From positions 27,544,182-27,608,181 of the forward strand of contig JANAVB010015600.1 in NCBI GenBank assembly GCA_029216955.1: a DNA stretch of 64,000 nt. The letters are read 5' to 3'. Source of the DNA: Iris pallida. Lineage: Eukaryota; Streptophyta; Magnoliopsida; Asparagales; Iridaceae. The notes beneath the pieces are model-generated. The model was not told the origin of the DNA. It did no database searches and saw nothing but the letters and a program-made list of their open reading frames with translations. Each line of letters opens with the position of its first letter. Position 1 is the first letter of the stretch. Positions 47,601-60,285 of the stretch are shown here, one piece after another. The translations under genes were made by a program, and so were the position numbers.

Positions 47601-48234
47601 CAACCCCTCCTTCCACATTCACATATCCACATACATTCACTATACCATTTGAACCCCAATTTGCCCCACTCTTAGACCCTATTAATGCCCTATCTAACCC
47701 TTAGTATTGTCCTTAGTTAGAGCCTAGTGGTTTTGAGAGGGGTAGTTATGAGGGTTATTGTGGGTATTGTGTGTTAGTGCTTGAGATGATTAGATAGGTT
47801 AGTGCCATAACTAGGTTAGTATCCTAGTGGACTAGTAAGAGGGCTAACCTAGACACTAGAAGTGTGGATAGTGAACTAGGAAGGTTGGTAGAGTAGGGTG
47901 TGGTATCTCAAGATACCATAGTGTATCATGACGATACACTAAGGTAAATGTTGAGATGACCACATGACCATAAGATGGACTAGATGTCCAAGAACCCTAG
48001 ATTTCTTGGTTGGTAAACCCAGATAGGATAGTATCTAGCTACCCTAAGAAGCCTAGGCTAGTATCCTGAGATCTAGAGGGGTTTCCTTTGTAATGGGGCA
48101 AGGTATCGGAAATACCTTGTAAAGGGTAAATGTTAGGATATTGGGTATATAAGGTATTGGATTTCTGATTGCTAAATGGGTTAGAAATAGGTTGTCTTGG
48201 TAGGTAATGACTAGATGAGGGTAGTTTAGGCTAG

Positions 48235-48605
48235 TCTTGACTCCCGTTGACCAAGAGTTGACTTTTTGACCGAAAGTCAACGCTTGACCTAGAATCGACC
48301 CAAATCAAACGAGAGTTGACCAGTTGACTGAAAGTCAACTGTTAGTCAACATTAGACTAGTTTGACCTACGGTTGACCTAGAGTTGACCTAGAGTTGACC
48401 AGGGTTACCAGTTGACCAAAGTCAACTGTAAGTCAACCTTTGACCCCGTTTGACCTAGTTTGACTTGGATTGACTTCCTGTGACCTTGTTTGACATTGGT
48501 TGTCCTAGTGTGACCTAGTTTGGCTCAGTATGACCTATTTTAGCTTGGTGTGACTTATTTTGACCTAGTTTTGACTTAGACTTGCATATCATGACTAGAT
48601 TAGCT
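48235..48605 (+). promoter_or_regulatory. TTGAC (W-box-like) cluster in S4
   Basis: About twenty TTGAC pentamers lie on the plus strand, most followed by C or T, with about five more on the minus strand, all within roughly 370 bases. TTGAC followed by C or T is the known W-box core bound by WRKY transcription factors. Whether this tract acts as a control region is inference, since it may simply be a decayed tandem repeat. Confidence 0.45.
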
Positions 48606-49216
48606 TTCCTTTAATTATTAAACCATGTTTGACTGTATCTCTCTTTAGGTCTGTGATTACTCTGAGCGTCTGTTCACCTGATCAGCTCAGGACCACAGCG
48701 AGTACATTCACTGATAGTTTTTATTGTCTTGATATCTGTTTATCCGATTCTGTTGTAGTGTCTTACTCGATTTCCAGTCACGATAGTTCACGGACTAGTA
48801 TATGTTGGATCATGACATGAGATGTTGTTCCTAGATTTTCTTGGTATATTGGTACATTTCCTGTCTTATTTCCTGTACTTATATAGACACCGATTCCTAA
48901 AGGAATTTGCTACCCTCTTATGGAATCCCGTGTCATGACGTGTCATATCCAGATCTATTATACTATTCGGGGGTGGAGAATTATTAGGGGCTATGTGATC
49001 AAAGCCTCATGTCACTCATGTTTGTGTCACTCTCACCTCACGTAGGGTGTAGCAAGATTCCTCCATGTGCTTGTTATCCAGGTTGGCCGGCATGATCCTT
49101 TCTAGAGATTTTTATGTGATTGTCGGGCCAAGTGGATAACATATCATGTAACATACCCATAGCCGATCACATAACGCTCTAATAATTGAAGTCACATTTT
49201 ATATTTATTTATCACA

Positions 49217-49510
49217 GGAGGCTAAGTTCTGTTCGAGAGAAGGGTTACAACCCCGGTCCTTGTTTGGTTTACGGTTGTAACTCGGCTTCCGAATAGTTCC
49301 TAAGTCATCCTATATATTGTCGTCCTATTCAGTACTCACATCCTATTACATATTTCCTGTTGATTTTGTCTTGTATTTCACATGTTCTACATGCTTTTAT
49401 GCTATACCTTAATTGGAGGCTAGGTTCTGTTCGGAGAAGGGTTACAACCCCGGTCCTTGTTTGGTTTACGGGTTGTAACTCGGCTTTCGAATGGCTCCCA
49501 AGTTTTTTCC
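49217..49510 (+). repeat. Two copies of a hairpin-bearing repeat in S4
   Basis: Units start GGAGGCTA at 49217 and 49415. Each contains GGGTTACAACCCC, TCCTTGTTTGG and a GGTTGTAAC arm. In the second unit the arms GTTACAACCC and GGGTTGTAAC are a perfect 10-base inverted repeat with a 19-base gap. The same unit occurs four times in S5. Confidence 0.85.
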
Positions 49511-51413
49511 ATATCTTTGTCTTGTATTTCATTATACTGTCTCTTATAGAATTTGTCAATTCATATGGAACTTCTGTTAGTGTTTGTACTTGCTCATTTT
49601 TCTGACAGGATACCGTTGATATATTACAGATGTTTCTGAGGCAGACTGCTCGATTCACTATGGGGTCGAGATAGATGGAGACTTAGGCCAGGACTGTGGC
49701 CTGTTAGTTGAGCAACTAGACTTTGTACTCCCAGAGTAGTTAGCTTAGTTAGGCTTGCCTGGACTGCGATCCAGCTTTTGTTTTAGACTGTAGTAGCTTA
49801 TATTTATATTTTGTGACTCTGTGATGTTGTTTGTTTCTCTCTAGCTGTGTTGGATGTTGAACACATTTTCCGTTTCATATCTATCATATTTCTTTTACGT
49901 GCTATCTACCTTAGTTTTATCTTGTGATTGAGACTGTATTGCTATGTCACCTCCATTCGGATTGTATATACTGTACAAGTACCCTTATACTGTTTAGTAT
50001 AATTTTCGTAGACGACTACAACATTCTGCCACCGATTCTACGGCGTAGGCTGGACGTACCCACGTGCTCGTGCCCCTGATCAGGGTGCGAGTCGTGACAC
50101 GGAGGAAGGGTCGAAACGAGCTGGCCTCGTGGCTCAACGGAATAGTGATTTGAACAAGGCGGGCGGTCACAGAGGTGGGCCAGGCAAGGCTATGGTACCC
50201 ATGGTCGAGTGGCCAAGGATGCGATCCAGAAGACGGCGGACGACGGAGACCACGGACGGCGAGTCACAGCGCTCGAGGCCGAGCGCTACTCTCGAAGGGG
50301 CGGGGTTAGCAACGAGGAGCCAAGCACGAGAATTGAAGGGTCGACGTAGGGATCGAGGTACATGCGGCGATGAAGTCGGGCCCATGGCTGGCAACGATGG
50401 CGCCGGTCGCGGTGGTTGGTCGGGTCGTCCGAAAGTGTTGGGGGTCGTTCGAGGCTGTCGATGGAGTTCAGGCGTCGCGGTGTGGTCTGGCCGGTGGCAG
50501 GAGTCGAAGGCAGTGGGGATCGGCCAGGAAGCGGCCAGGATTTGGATTTGGGCTAGGGTTAGGGTTAGAATTAAGTATTTGGGAATTATCCTGCGGGACA
50601 CATAATTTGGTGGACGTATCCGGGTTGTCAGGCACGGGAAAGAAATTGTAGATGTAAAAAGAAAGGAAAAATAGTGGAAGTGGTGGTGGTGGACACGGTG
50701 CACAACACGATGAGATATTTGTGGTGTTGGTGGAATTTGTGGAATAGTTGTGGCGGAAAAACAATGTGGAGGCTCCCATATATATAGAGGTGGAAACTCC
50801 TAGTGGGATAAAGGTTAGGACTTATTTAAACCCAAATAGATAATTTTACTATTAAATTTAAATCAATACAGCCAAGTCTAAATCCAAATTCAAATCTAAT
50901 TTAATTATAGATAAATCTACCTTTACATTAAATCTATCTAAAATAAAATCCATAAATTCAAATTAATTTAAACATCAATCAAACCATTTTAAAATATCTT
51001 TGATGAATACTAAAATAATCATATTAATTAATTTCGAAAATAAATATTAAATATTTGAATAACCTTTTGCAGGTAAATAAAATAATTAATTGGTTTCAAA
51101 AACTAATATATACATGAATCTAATTTCATGTTCCTCGCATACGAAAACTATTTATATAATACTATTTATGAAATTAATAACCATATTTGTATAATAAATA
51201 AAATAACTTTTATAAGAAAATAAAATCTATGTTTTGGCAAGGAATTGCTATAACTAAACAAAGCAAATTTACTTTCAATATAAGTATTTTGAACCAAAAT
51301 AAAATCTATGTTTTAGAAAATTTCGTATCACGCATTTGTACAATACCAATAAATAAAAACAAATGCCAAAATAAATTTTAAAAAATTCCAAGTGAAATTT
51401 TAGGGGGTTTATA

Positions 51414-52741
51414 TCCTACCCAACTTACAAGAATTTTGTCCTCGAAATTAAGAATAATTCGGGGGTTTGAAGGTACAAGGTTATACCGATAAGGCAACAC
51501 AATCAAATCATTTGGACGGGGCAAGAAAACAACGTTCAACACAAATATGCTTTAGTGAATCGTGATTTTGATAACGACGAAAATAAATCATGAATATGGT
51601 ATGGATGAGGGTCGCTAGTCAAGGCAATAAAATCATAATATGAAGGGAGTAGATAAATGGAATAACTTAGGGACTTGGGAGAGATGGTTCTTCGAAGAAG
51701 GTTGCATGGTAAATATCTAGGTTGAGGGCACGAATGAAAGGATGATTTGGAATCATTTTCAAGTTTCATAGAAGGTTGCGATAAAAGATATGGAATCGAC
51801 GAGTGGTTCAAAGCGAGGATTTAGTCACCTTGGTTGGTCCACGACTAACTATCTTGACAATAAATGGTGGGACAACTAAAGGTGATACTTTGGGTCTATC
51901 TATTAAGTACGAGTCTTCGTCAAACTAAGTGAAAGACAAAAATCGATATGAGTCCAAAGTTGTTGTTTTCGAATACCAATATGTAGTTCAAAGGCGAGTG
52001 AGTAATTCAAAAAGAGTTGCCAAGGCTGTCGCGGATGGGACTCTAGAGAGCAAGTTTAGCTATATCCCCATCCACATAGAACGATAGATAAAAGTGAACC
52101 AAAGTGCACTAGGTTGATCAGACCATAACCGGTTTTGATTAGACAATATGTTAGTGAGAGCGCTCCCAATAAATATGTTATCAATAAGCTCGATAAGGAA
52201 TGAGCTTGCAAAACTAGGCTATATTAGCATCATTAGTTAAGATAGTCCAAAATATAAGTACAAGAGCTAACGATTGACAGAAAAATATGAATAGTTCAAG
52301 TTCCTTAAAAATCTAAGTCTCGCTCGAAATTTGGATCATATAGTTGTCCTAGTGTCTCCTTGTCTATGGCTTGGCTGGCTAGGTGGGTTAGGGTCCTCTA
52401 ATTTCTATAGTCTAAGTATCTTATTAATATAGTCACAAGGACTAAGGGATTGTTAGGTCATGAGGCATTCTACCCAACTTACGAGGGTTAAACTAATGGT
52501 GTTTTGGGATAAACGAAAACACTATCTAGTAGGGGTCACCTTTCTAACATCTAGCAAGCACTAAGGGAAGATAAGAATCAAGCAAGATGTAATCGATAAG
52601 TCAAGCGGTAGTTCGAAAATAGGATCGAGGGAGAGGTCAAATATGTGGATGAGATCCTAGACTCTAATCCTATACGCAGGCTTGCTTGGTACGGTAAAGT
52701 AACCAAACATTTATCTAGACCTGCATGGGCCACCACAAAAA
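51414..52741 (-). other. L2 interior (1.3 kb, non-coding)
   Basis: Read on the minus strand it begins TTTTTGTGGTGGCCCATGCA, as in L1, and ends GGACAAAATTCTTGTAAG plus TTGGGTAGGA next to the 3' LTR. It matches parts of the L1 interior, but L1 has about 3 kb. No gag or pol remnant is seen. Confidence 0.7.
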
Positions 52742-53725
52742 TGTAACGCCCCAGTCCCACAATACAAGGACTAAGTATGTATACATGCCAGCTGTATACA
52801 TACGAAGTATATGGAAACCTCGTATTTATACATAAGCTGTGAAATGTAGAAAGCCATGAAACTAATCTCATCCAAATAAACGTAACATAAAGTCAACTTA
52901 TAAATGTCATTTGTACAAAAACGTTGGACGTCGACAAATCCACTACCAACTAAGAGAGAGAAATACATAGCAACGTTGGAAGAGTCGAACGAAACGAAAG
53001 ACGATCCAAAAGCTAGCATCGCGAAGGTAGGTTGTAAACTATGTCCTTGGCTAGAGCACCTGCAAAAATCACAAACACACCTGGAGAAATCACCAGGTCC
53101 TCAGAGGGACGTAACAAGATACAGGAATAACATGCTAATATGAACTGTCAAAATAATAAAATTTATACAAAGACTATCCTAGACACAAATATGCAAAGGA
53201 GATTCTAACCGTCTAATGTGAAATTTAGAGGACACTTTCATGCGCATGGGTGGGATTTAGGCTATAAGTAACTGGCATCCATTCATACGTATCCGGCCGT
53301 AACATCCAAAACGTTAGAGGGTATCTGCAAATATAATCTCGTCATAGTTCCTTTCGAAAACTATGGTTTACCTGTTTGGCTTCCCATGCGCACTAGTGAC
53401 TGTCTTTCCCAATATTTTCCATACTGACCAAGTCATGTCCATGATCCGCCCAGTTTTATAACTGCTCGAGTCTTTATACCTTAATCGTAGCAGTTACGAT
53501 CATCTATTCGACACACGACTATAGAGATGACCAATCAATATGCAATCCATGCCCCTAGCAAACTGTCTCAAACCGTGTAGTGTGTGTCATGACCAAGGGA
53601 GATATAGATGTGAGACTCGTCTCACTGTATCGGTATTTACATACGGATTATTTTGTATTTTTTTTGATTTTCAGAATGCTTTTAAAATTTCCAACTTGTA
53701 GATTTTTTCTTGACGTATCGCCAGT

Positions 53726-53880
53726 GTACCATTTGGGCGCATAGTGCTCCTTTGGGCGCATAGTTTCCTTTGGGCGCATAGTTCCCATTGGGCGCATAGT
53801 GCTCATTTGTGCGCATAGTTTCCTTTGGGCGCATAGTATCCCTGTGGCGCATAGCTACTCCTTTATATGGGCGCATGACT
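53726..53880. repeat. GGGCGCATAG tandem array in S5
   Basis: About eight imperfect units of 18-20 bases, each with TTTGGGCGCATAG or a close variant. The Met/Arg/Lys-rich frame read on the minus strand is an artefact. Confidence 0.9.
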
Positions 53881-54570
53881 TCAGACGCGTAGTATGGATA
53901 TTTCCATGCTTCTACACCACCTAGGTTGAGCACATCCTGGCACATCCTGGCCCTGGTGCCACATGGCCCAGGCGCCCTTCCATGTTGGCGCATGCTGGAT
54001 GACACCACCCTGGCCCATGCCAGATGTCGCCATCCTGACCCTGGCCCCTTCTGGCCCTGGGTGCCCTTGTGCGCCTAGGCGTCATTCTGACCTTGGCACT
54101 CTTCCTGGCGTAGCACCTTCTTGCTCATGGTGCCACCTTGGCACGTGCTAGCTGGCCCTAGCACGAATGACTGTTTTGACTATTTTGCCTATTTGAGCTA
54201 TTCAGCTATTAGTCTTAAAAAACACTCGGACACGAAGCTTGTAGACATTTGTCTTAGCTTCAGAATTTTCTCAGTTCATCTTATTAGAGTTCATATGCGA
54301 TTGATAACTTCAATCATAGTTTTGATCTTTTGGCATATTTTTTGTACTTGACGTTTTTGAGGTTTCCTTCGACTGTAGTAAATTCTTATCATGATTAGAT
54401 AATTTTGTACAGTAGAGAATAATTGTACCCCTTATATTCTTAACACTAGCACAGATCAGTTATTATTTTATGTCAAGTAGTACTTTTATTTATTCCTTCT
54501 CTCATGCCATGATACGTCTTTTATCTAATTCTCTCTAGATGCGATCCTTATTATTATGTTTGCTTATTCT

Positions 54571-54890
54571 TAGATAGTGGCCCGTCGGGGTGCACTCGTG
54601 ATTTGTCTTTTATTTGCTTTTATTAGATAGTGACCCGTTGTGGTGCACTTATGTCACACGTTACTTCTCTGCTTTTACTAGATAGTGACGTGTCGTGGTG
54701 CACTCTTAAACATGTCTTTCTTTGCTTACATGATAGTGGTCCGTAGAGGCGCACTCTTGACAAGTATGTCTTTTTTTTGCCTTACATGATAGCGGCCCAT
54801 AGAGGCGCACTCTTGACAAGTATGTCTTTTCTTTGCCTTATGATAGTGGCTCGTAGAGGCACACTCTTGACAAGTACTCTTTACGTGACA
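54571..54890. repeat. Tandem array of 52-62 bp units in S5
   Basis: Six units each contain (A)GATAGTGRCCCGT, GGTGCACTC or AGGCGCACTC, and a TTTGCYTTA spacer. The last three are closest to each other. No protein is supported here. Confidence 0.88.
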
Positions 54891-54916
54891 AGTAAACCTA
54901 AACATGACGTGCTTAA

Positions 54917-57657
54917 TGTCACAACCCGGTCCCAATTACTTGGGTCGAATCGGATCATGCCCAGCCTGCACCGTTGTTGAGACGGCGGCAGTAAGCTGTA
55001 TCCATTTGCAGGTAATATCAACAACACAATAATTGCCACAATTTATTATTTTGAATTTAAAAACTTTTACAATGAAATGAAAGATACAACTTAAATCCAT
55101 TTTCTACATACATCATGAAAAAAAAAAACTCTAGGCAAACAGCTCATCAGTCTCGAAATCATCGTCCTCTAGTTGGGACCTCGGGAAATATCGCAGAACA
55201 AAGCCTCATCAGTGTTACCTAAAAATGTTGGGTCTCCAGTCAGGAGTGAGCAAAGTACAATTCATGCTAATTTGACAATTGAAATAATAATAGAATCATG
55301 CACTTTTAACAATTTGAAATAATATTTTGCAGCAGTTAAAACATTGTGATGAATAGGCAATGAAATATGACCGGATTGGGTTGTACAGTGAAAGATATGG
55401 CTTATTCCCGTGTGTAAGAGGGCTAAGCTCGCACAGTTGTTATACTAATTTGGATGTGGTCATATTCATTACACTACTCCCCCAGTCCTCAAACAGTTAC
55501 AGTAGTTACGTAGTTAACGTAGTTACAGTATTTAGTCAGTGCTCTCAGAGAGAGTTCCGTGTTGCATCGTGGTTTAAACTTGCATTAAAACGATTACTAA
55601 ATAATTGTAAACTAACACAAAATACTTGCCTCAAATTGGACTGAACTTGAAAGGTTGAGACTTCAGGATTGAAATTAGCCTCGTCCTCGAAATCCTACAG
55701 TCGAGAAGTTCATCTCAGATTCCAAAATCGCCATGCTAACTATGCTAGTTGCAATCTCTAAGTTTTGTCCTAATCAATTTTAATCTTTATTTTAACACGA
55801 ACAAAATGCGATTATCGGTGCGTTGTAATTATGAAACATCAATTTATTTTAATTTCGGAAAAACTTGTATTTATCAGTTTATTCGAAAAACTTGGTATTT
55901 ATAATTATCTATAAAAATACATTTTTCTTTAAATGAGAATAACATGAATTTCTAAAATTATAATTATTATCAGTATTCCTAAATTTATGCTTTCGAACAT
56001 CCACCAGAAAATTATATCCACATTACTAATTATTACAAATTTGCCGAAAATAAATGGGCTTATGCCCTTACAGACCAATGAATTTAAATAAGAAATAAAC
56101 TTGGGTTAGTCCTGAAATCTTTCCTACAATTTAATTATAAATAAAACTAATAATTAAAATAAATTTAATAGTGAGTCTCAGATATTGGTCCAATCGTCAT
56201 ATAGGCTAATGCCTTAACGTCCGGACGAAACCGTTTCGTTTGCACTTAGCCAGGGCCCATTGACCAACGGTCGTCGCCCGAAAGGTATCCAAAAGCCAAC
56301 CAACAAAACCAATTGGAAATCTTTTTAATAATTCTTTTGCAAAAGCCGGTTTTGAAATAATATTTTAAAATCATTTAAGAAAATTGGGCAGCACCTCCTC
56401 TGTAACTGGGATAACCCAATCCTGGGCGGATGCCAATCACAACAAATATCCCAAACCAACATATACTAAGAAATTCCCAAAGCCCACAGATACTAAGGAA
56501 TTCCCGAGCCAACATGTATTAATAAATTCCCACATAACAAAAACTAAGAAATCCCACAAACAAAATACTAAGAATCCCACAGAACAAAATCCATAACCCA
56601 ATTAATAATAGCTAGGCCACAACATCCGAAATACGAGATAGTTTCGGAAATCCAAACTTAACTTGAAATTCCGAGAAGCCACAGAAACCAAGAACAACCA
56701 ACCAAAGACTTATTTCGAAATGAATTTCGGAACGACCGAAATCACCACCGCAACAATTCGAAATCGAATCCCATATCGGGATCTAGATCGCGCCATCATC
56801 GACACAATGGAGGGACACGGGACACGGAAATATACCTCGGGTGCTCGGCTAGAGCTCTCAGATGTAATTATAGAGAAAAGATGAATCCCGCGGACTCGGA
56901 AATCCCAAAACACGCAGACAACGGGCGGCGGTCACCGAAAATACGGAACTGGACCTGCAAGAGTGCTGCGGACAGCGGGTTGGCAAGGACAGGACCTCGC
57001 GAAGGGTGGCCCGGGTCGGGATCGGCCTGGGTGGCCGCGGCAGGGTTTGGGCGAAGGGGCGCCGGCATCGGGCTGTCGCAGAAGGCGCGTAGGCAGCGGA
57101 TGGTATGGCCGCTCGAGTCAGCGGGGGAGGGCGCCGCCGGGGTTGGGTCTTTGGGCTGGAGACGACGTCGGCCGAGGGCGGCTCCGGAGCTCGGGGTCGA
57201 CGGATTGGAGGTTTAGGGATTTGGGAGTTTGGAGTTGGGATGAGAGATGGAGTGAGGAGAGGTTTTATAGGAAAGGAGGAAGTTGGAGTTATGGGAGGGA
57301 TACCGAAGGGTTCCGTCGGTTAGGGAGAGGAGAAGCCGAGGGCTGTTTCGGTTGGGAAAGGAAAGGAAAGGTTAGAAATGAGAACGTAAAAGTGAGATGA
57401 GTTTAATAAAAAAATTTGTTTTAATATATATATATTTATTTATCTCTAAATTCTTTTTTTTTAATTTCTTAGAAATAATAACACAACATTTAGAAATCCT
57501 AAAATAATCTTAAAATATTTGGATTCGGGTTCGGGTTCAGGACTGGCCAGACAAACAAAAATCCAATTTATTATTTTTGAAAAAATAATAATTTTAATCT
57601 AACTATAGTAAATAGTAATAATAAGCACTAAAAATTAATTAAAATTACGGGTTTCAC
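54917..57657 (-). mobile_element. Solo LTR S6 (2.7 kb), TSD about GCTTAA
   Basis: The plus-strand left edge is TGTCACAACCCGGTCCC, and GCTTAA flanks both sides (54911-54916 and 57658-57663). The right edge reads GGGTTTCAC, so the exact terminal base is uncertain by one or two. On the minus strand a TATAAAA (57269-57263) is followed by a GC-rich leader and a donor-like CCCGAG|GTATAT with GT at 56835-56834. The GC-rich frames at 56881-57400 lie in that leader and are not supported as genes. Confidence 0.8.
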
Positions 57658-58232
57658 GCTTAATCAAGATGCTGTTGCGACGGCTATTTTTCCTTGCTAA
57701 TGTAACTCTTTTGGATACCGTGGTTAAATTCTTTGTGTATGCGTGCACAAGGTACATGTCTCGTCTTGCATCATGTCTAAGATATGGATTCTTGATTACC
57801 ATGGTCAGGGATTCATACTGAATATGACTAGGATAACGACTAGATTGATCAAGTAGCTCATAAAAAGATTTCCCAGTCATATGTAATCCCGTTATCTGGG
57901 CGCTTTAATTGGACTTGTAGCCTGCCGACGAGTAGGGCACATTTTCAGCACACTATCATGTGTTATACCACAAAGTCACCTAATACAACTCTCTCAACCT
58001 GCGGAAGGATAACTTGGGTAGTCTGCATGGCTTGTGACTGCTGGAACATCTCATTGTATCTTGTTGTAATTAGGCTTGTGATAACCCTAGTTAGTTAAAG
58101 TATCAAGCCGTACTCATTGCTTGGCCGTGATTGATGGATGTAGTCCAGTCCAGTTTAGTTTTGCCTAGGCAGTGTCCGTATGTTTATTTCAGTACATTAT
58201 TGTTTATGCCTTACTTTTGTCGATGAATGATC

Positions 58233-58835
58233 GGAGGCTAAGTTCTGTTCAGGATAAGGGTTACAACCCCGATCCTTGTTTGGTTTACGGGTTGTAACTT
58301 GGCTTCTAGAATAGCTCCCAAATCATCTTATCATTTGTCATCCTATTCAGTACTTACATGTTCTACATGATCTAATGCTAAACATTGATTAGAGATTAAG
58401 TTCTATTCAGGAGAAGGGTTACAACCCCAGTCCTTTTGTTTGGTTTATGGGTTGTAACTTGGCTTCCGGAATAGCTCCCAGTCATCTTATCATTTACCGT
58501 CCTATTCAGTACTCACATGTTTACATGATCTAATGCTAAACATTGATTGGAGATTAAGTTCTGTTTAGAAGAAGGGTTACAACCCCGATCCTTATTTGGT
58601 TTACGGGTTATAACTTGGCTTCCGGAATAGCTCCCAAGTCATCTTATCATTTGTCGTCCTATTCAGTACTCACATATTCTATATGATCTAATGCTAAACA
58701 TTGATTGGATATTAAGTTCTGTTCAGGAGAATGGTTACAACCCCGGTCCTTGTTTGGTTTACGGGTTATAACTTGACTTCCGGGATAGTTACTAAGTCAT
58801 CATATCATTGTCGCTCTATATGGTTCCCACATGCT
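58233..58835 (+). repeat. 158-bp tandem repeat with inverted repeat in S5
   Basis: Four units start at 58233, 58391, 58549 and 58707, exactly 158 apart. Each has an arm GTTACAACCC, a 19-base gap and an arm GGGTTGTAAC. The arms are perfect in the first two units and carry one change in the last two. The related unit in S4 has a period of 198. Confidence 0.93.
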
Positions 58836-60254
58836 CACATATTCAGTTATCTCACAAGCTTTACGTGATCCCTATGCTAAGTCAATATGCTCTCATGACC
58901 CGGCTGGCTCACATGCTTACATGATCAATTGATTTTATATATTCTCAAGCTTCTATTTACTTAACATGACTACATTGTACATTATGTCACATGTTAATTA
59001 CTTACGTCACATGATGCCTTACTTAATGTCTTTTCTATTCTCGGGATAAGTGCATTGGTAGTGCATGAGTCTCGATTCACATCTACTTACTGCTTTCCTA
59101 ACCATTGCTATGTTAGCTATTGCTTGTTTAGTCCATAGTTTGGCTTCCTTTGTGGTACTTTCTATTTGGGGTCTGACCCCACTGGTTTTGTTTGGCCAGA
59201 TCTAATAGAGGAGCCCAAGGGATCTTCCACACCATCTACTCGACGGTGACCATCCGAAGCACCAGAGTACCTGAGTGGGTTTTTTTATCATTCTCCCACT
59301 TGATATGTACATTATTCTTTTATGGCATTTAGCCTCCGAGCATGTGTTTAGCTCGTATTTTTGTATCTTGACATTTAGCCTACGGTCCAAAACATGATGT
59401 GCGTATTCTAGACTATAGCTAAAGTTTATCATATGACTATTACTCTTGCTAGTTCTCTATTTTGGTATGACTACTTCATGATCATCCATGTATAAATGGT
59501 TTGGGATGCTTTACTATTGAATGTCTGATGATCATACTTCTTGTACTTTGTATAATTGTATGTGATTGAGATACCTAGGATTGCTTGACCTATGATCGAC
59601 TGTTGGCTTGTAGAAGTAACCCCCATGTCTTGACAGCTTATATGTGATTTCAGAGTACTGGCGTACTTTGGTATCACGTAGCTGTCCTTGTTTGTCCCCA
59701 CTGGCCAGTATTCTGGTTCTGGGGCGTGACATAAAAATATCCCACAATAAGAAGGTAGTCTGCTAAAACTAAGTCAACATGCATCAAATAAAGTAAAATA
59801 ACAAAAAATGACTAATTGAGTCGTTTGCACCCAATGTGGCTTAGACGCGCAGTTTATAACAATTAAAAATAACAAATATGAAACAAAGTAAATAAATGAT
59901 GAAAATAAATAATATGACAGTAAATTAGCAATGTATATTTGCCTGGTATTATGCCTTGAGTTGGTTGCAGTTGACGCGCGGTATGATTGTGTTGACACAA
60001 CAATAGTCACAGAGGTCAAAACTTTGCAAAACGATCTTAATTGATGGGTCAGACCATGCCATCGAGCCCGAAATAGTCAAATTGGATAGCGTCGATATGA
60101 AGAAGTCCAGAATTTCGAAAAAGGATAGGAAACAGACGATTGATCATAAATAAGATTAGATAATCGAATGAAATTTAATATAAATATTTCAACTATTTGG
60201 AAAAGTACTTATAGTATTAGAAACTATATATATATATATTTTTTTTTTAGAAAC

Positions 60255-60285
<31 letters not shown>

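Larger units (their letters stand above)
45632..50099 (+). mobile_element. Solo LTR S4 (4468 bp), TSD CGGAG
   Basis: Starts TGGCACCCCCAGTTTTC and ends GGGTGCGAGTCGTGACA. CGGAG flanks it at 45627-45631 and 50100-50104. The unfilled site is visible at 61131-61139 in the other L2 LTR. It has a CT-rich leader, a donor-like GGAAG|GTATAA with GT at 46282-46283, and acceptor-like sites such as TTTCTGACAG ending at 49608. It is unusually long for a solo LTR, partly because of simple-sequence tracts at 46580-47600. Confidence 0.92.
25091..51413 (-). repeat. L2 3' LTR, split by S2 and S4
   Basis: Pieces 25091-26309, 44748-45631 and 50105-51413 (about 3.4 kb in total) are colinear with the other L2 LTR (52742-53608 plus 59732-61217) and are joined there without breaks at 60127 and 61131. 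The GC-rich stretch 50105-50600 is the LTR leader region; the long frames read across it on both strands are not supported as genes. Confidence 0.8.
53609..59731 (+). mobile_element. Solo LTR S5 (about 3.4 kb), split by S6
   Basis: Starts TGTGAGACTCGTCTCAC and ends TCTGGGGCGTGACA. L2 sequence stops at GAGATATAGA and resumes at TAAAAATATCCC, while the other L2 LTR reads GATATAAAAATATCCC (25912-25927). The TSD is therefore about 4 bases, TAGA or TAAA, with one change. Own sequence: 53609-54916 and 57664-59731. It carries three separate tandem arrays. Confidence 0.78.

Noticed and set aside
49240..49300. tRNA-like sequence from the GTTACAACC inverted repeat
   Set aside because: Only one stem can be drawn. 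There is no anticodon arm or T-loop consensus, and the unit is repeated with length changes.
50129..50703. 158- and 178-residue frames on opposite strands
   Set aside because: They overlap in a GC-rich LTR leader of L2. The other L2 LTR copy is colinear only in part and the frame is not preserved there.
56881..57400. Gly/Arg-rich frames in three phases
   Set aside because: GC-rich leader of solo LTR S6 with few stop codons by composition. No domain or conserved start.
58233..58835. CRISPR-like regular repeat
   Set aside because: The units are 158 bases and tandem with no unique spacers, and the setting is plant LTR DNA, so this is an ordinary tandem repeat.
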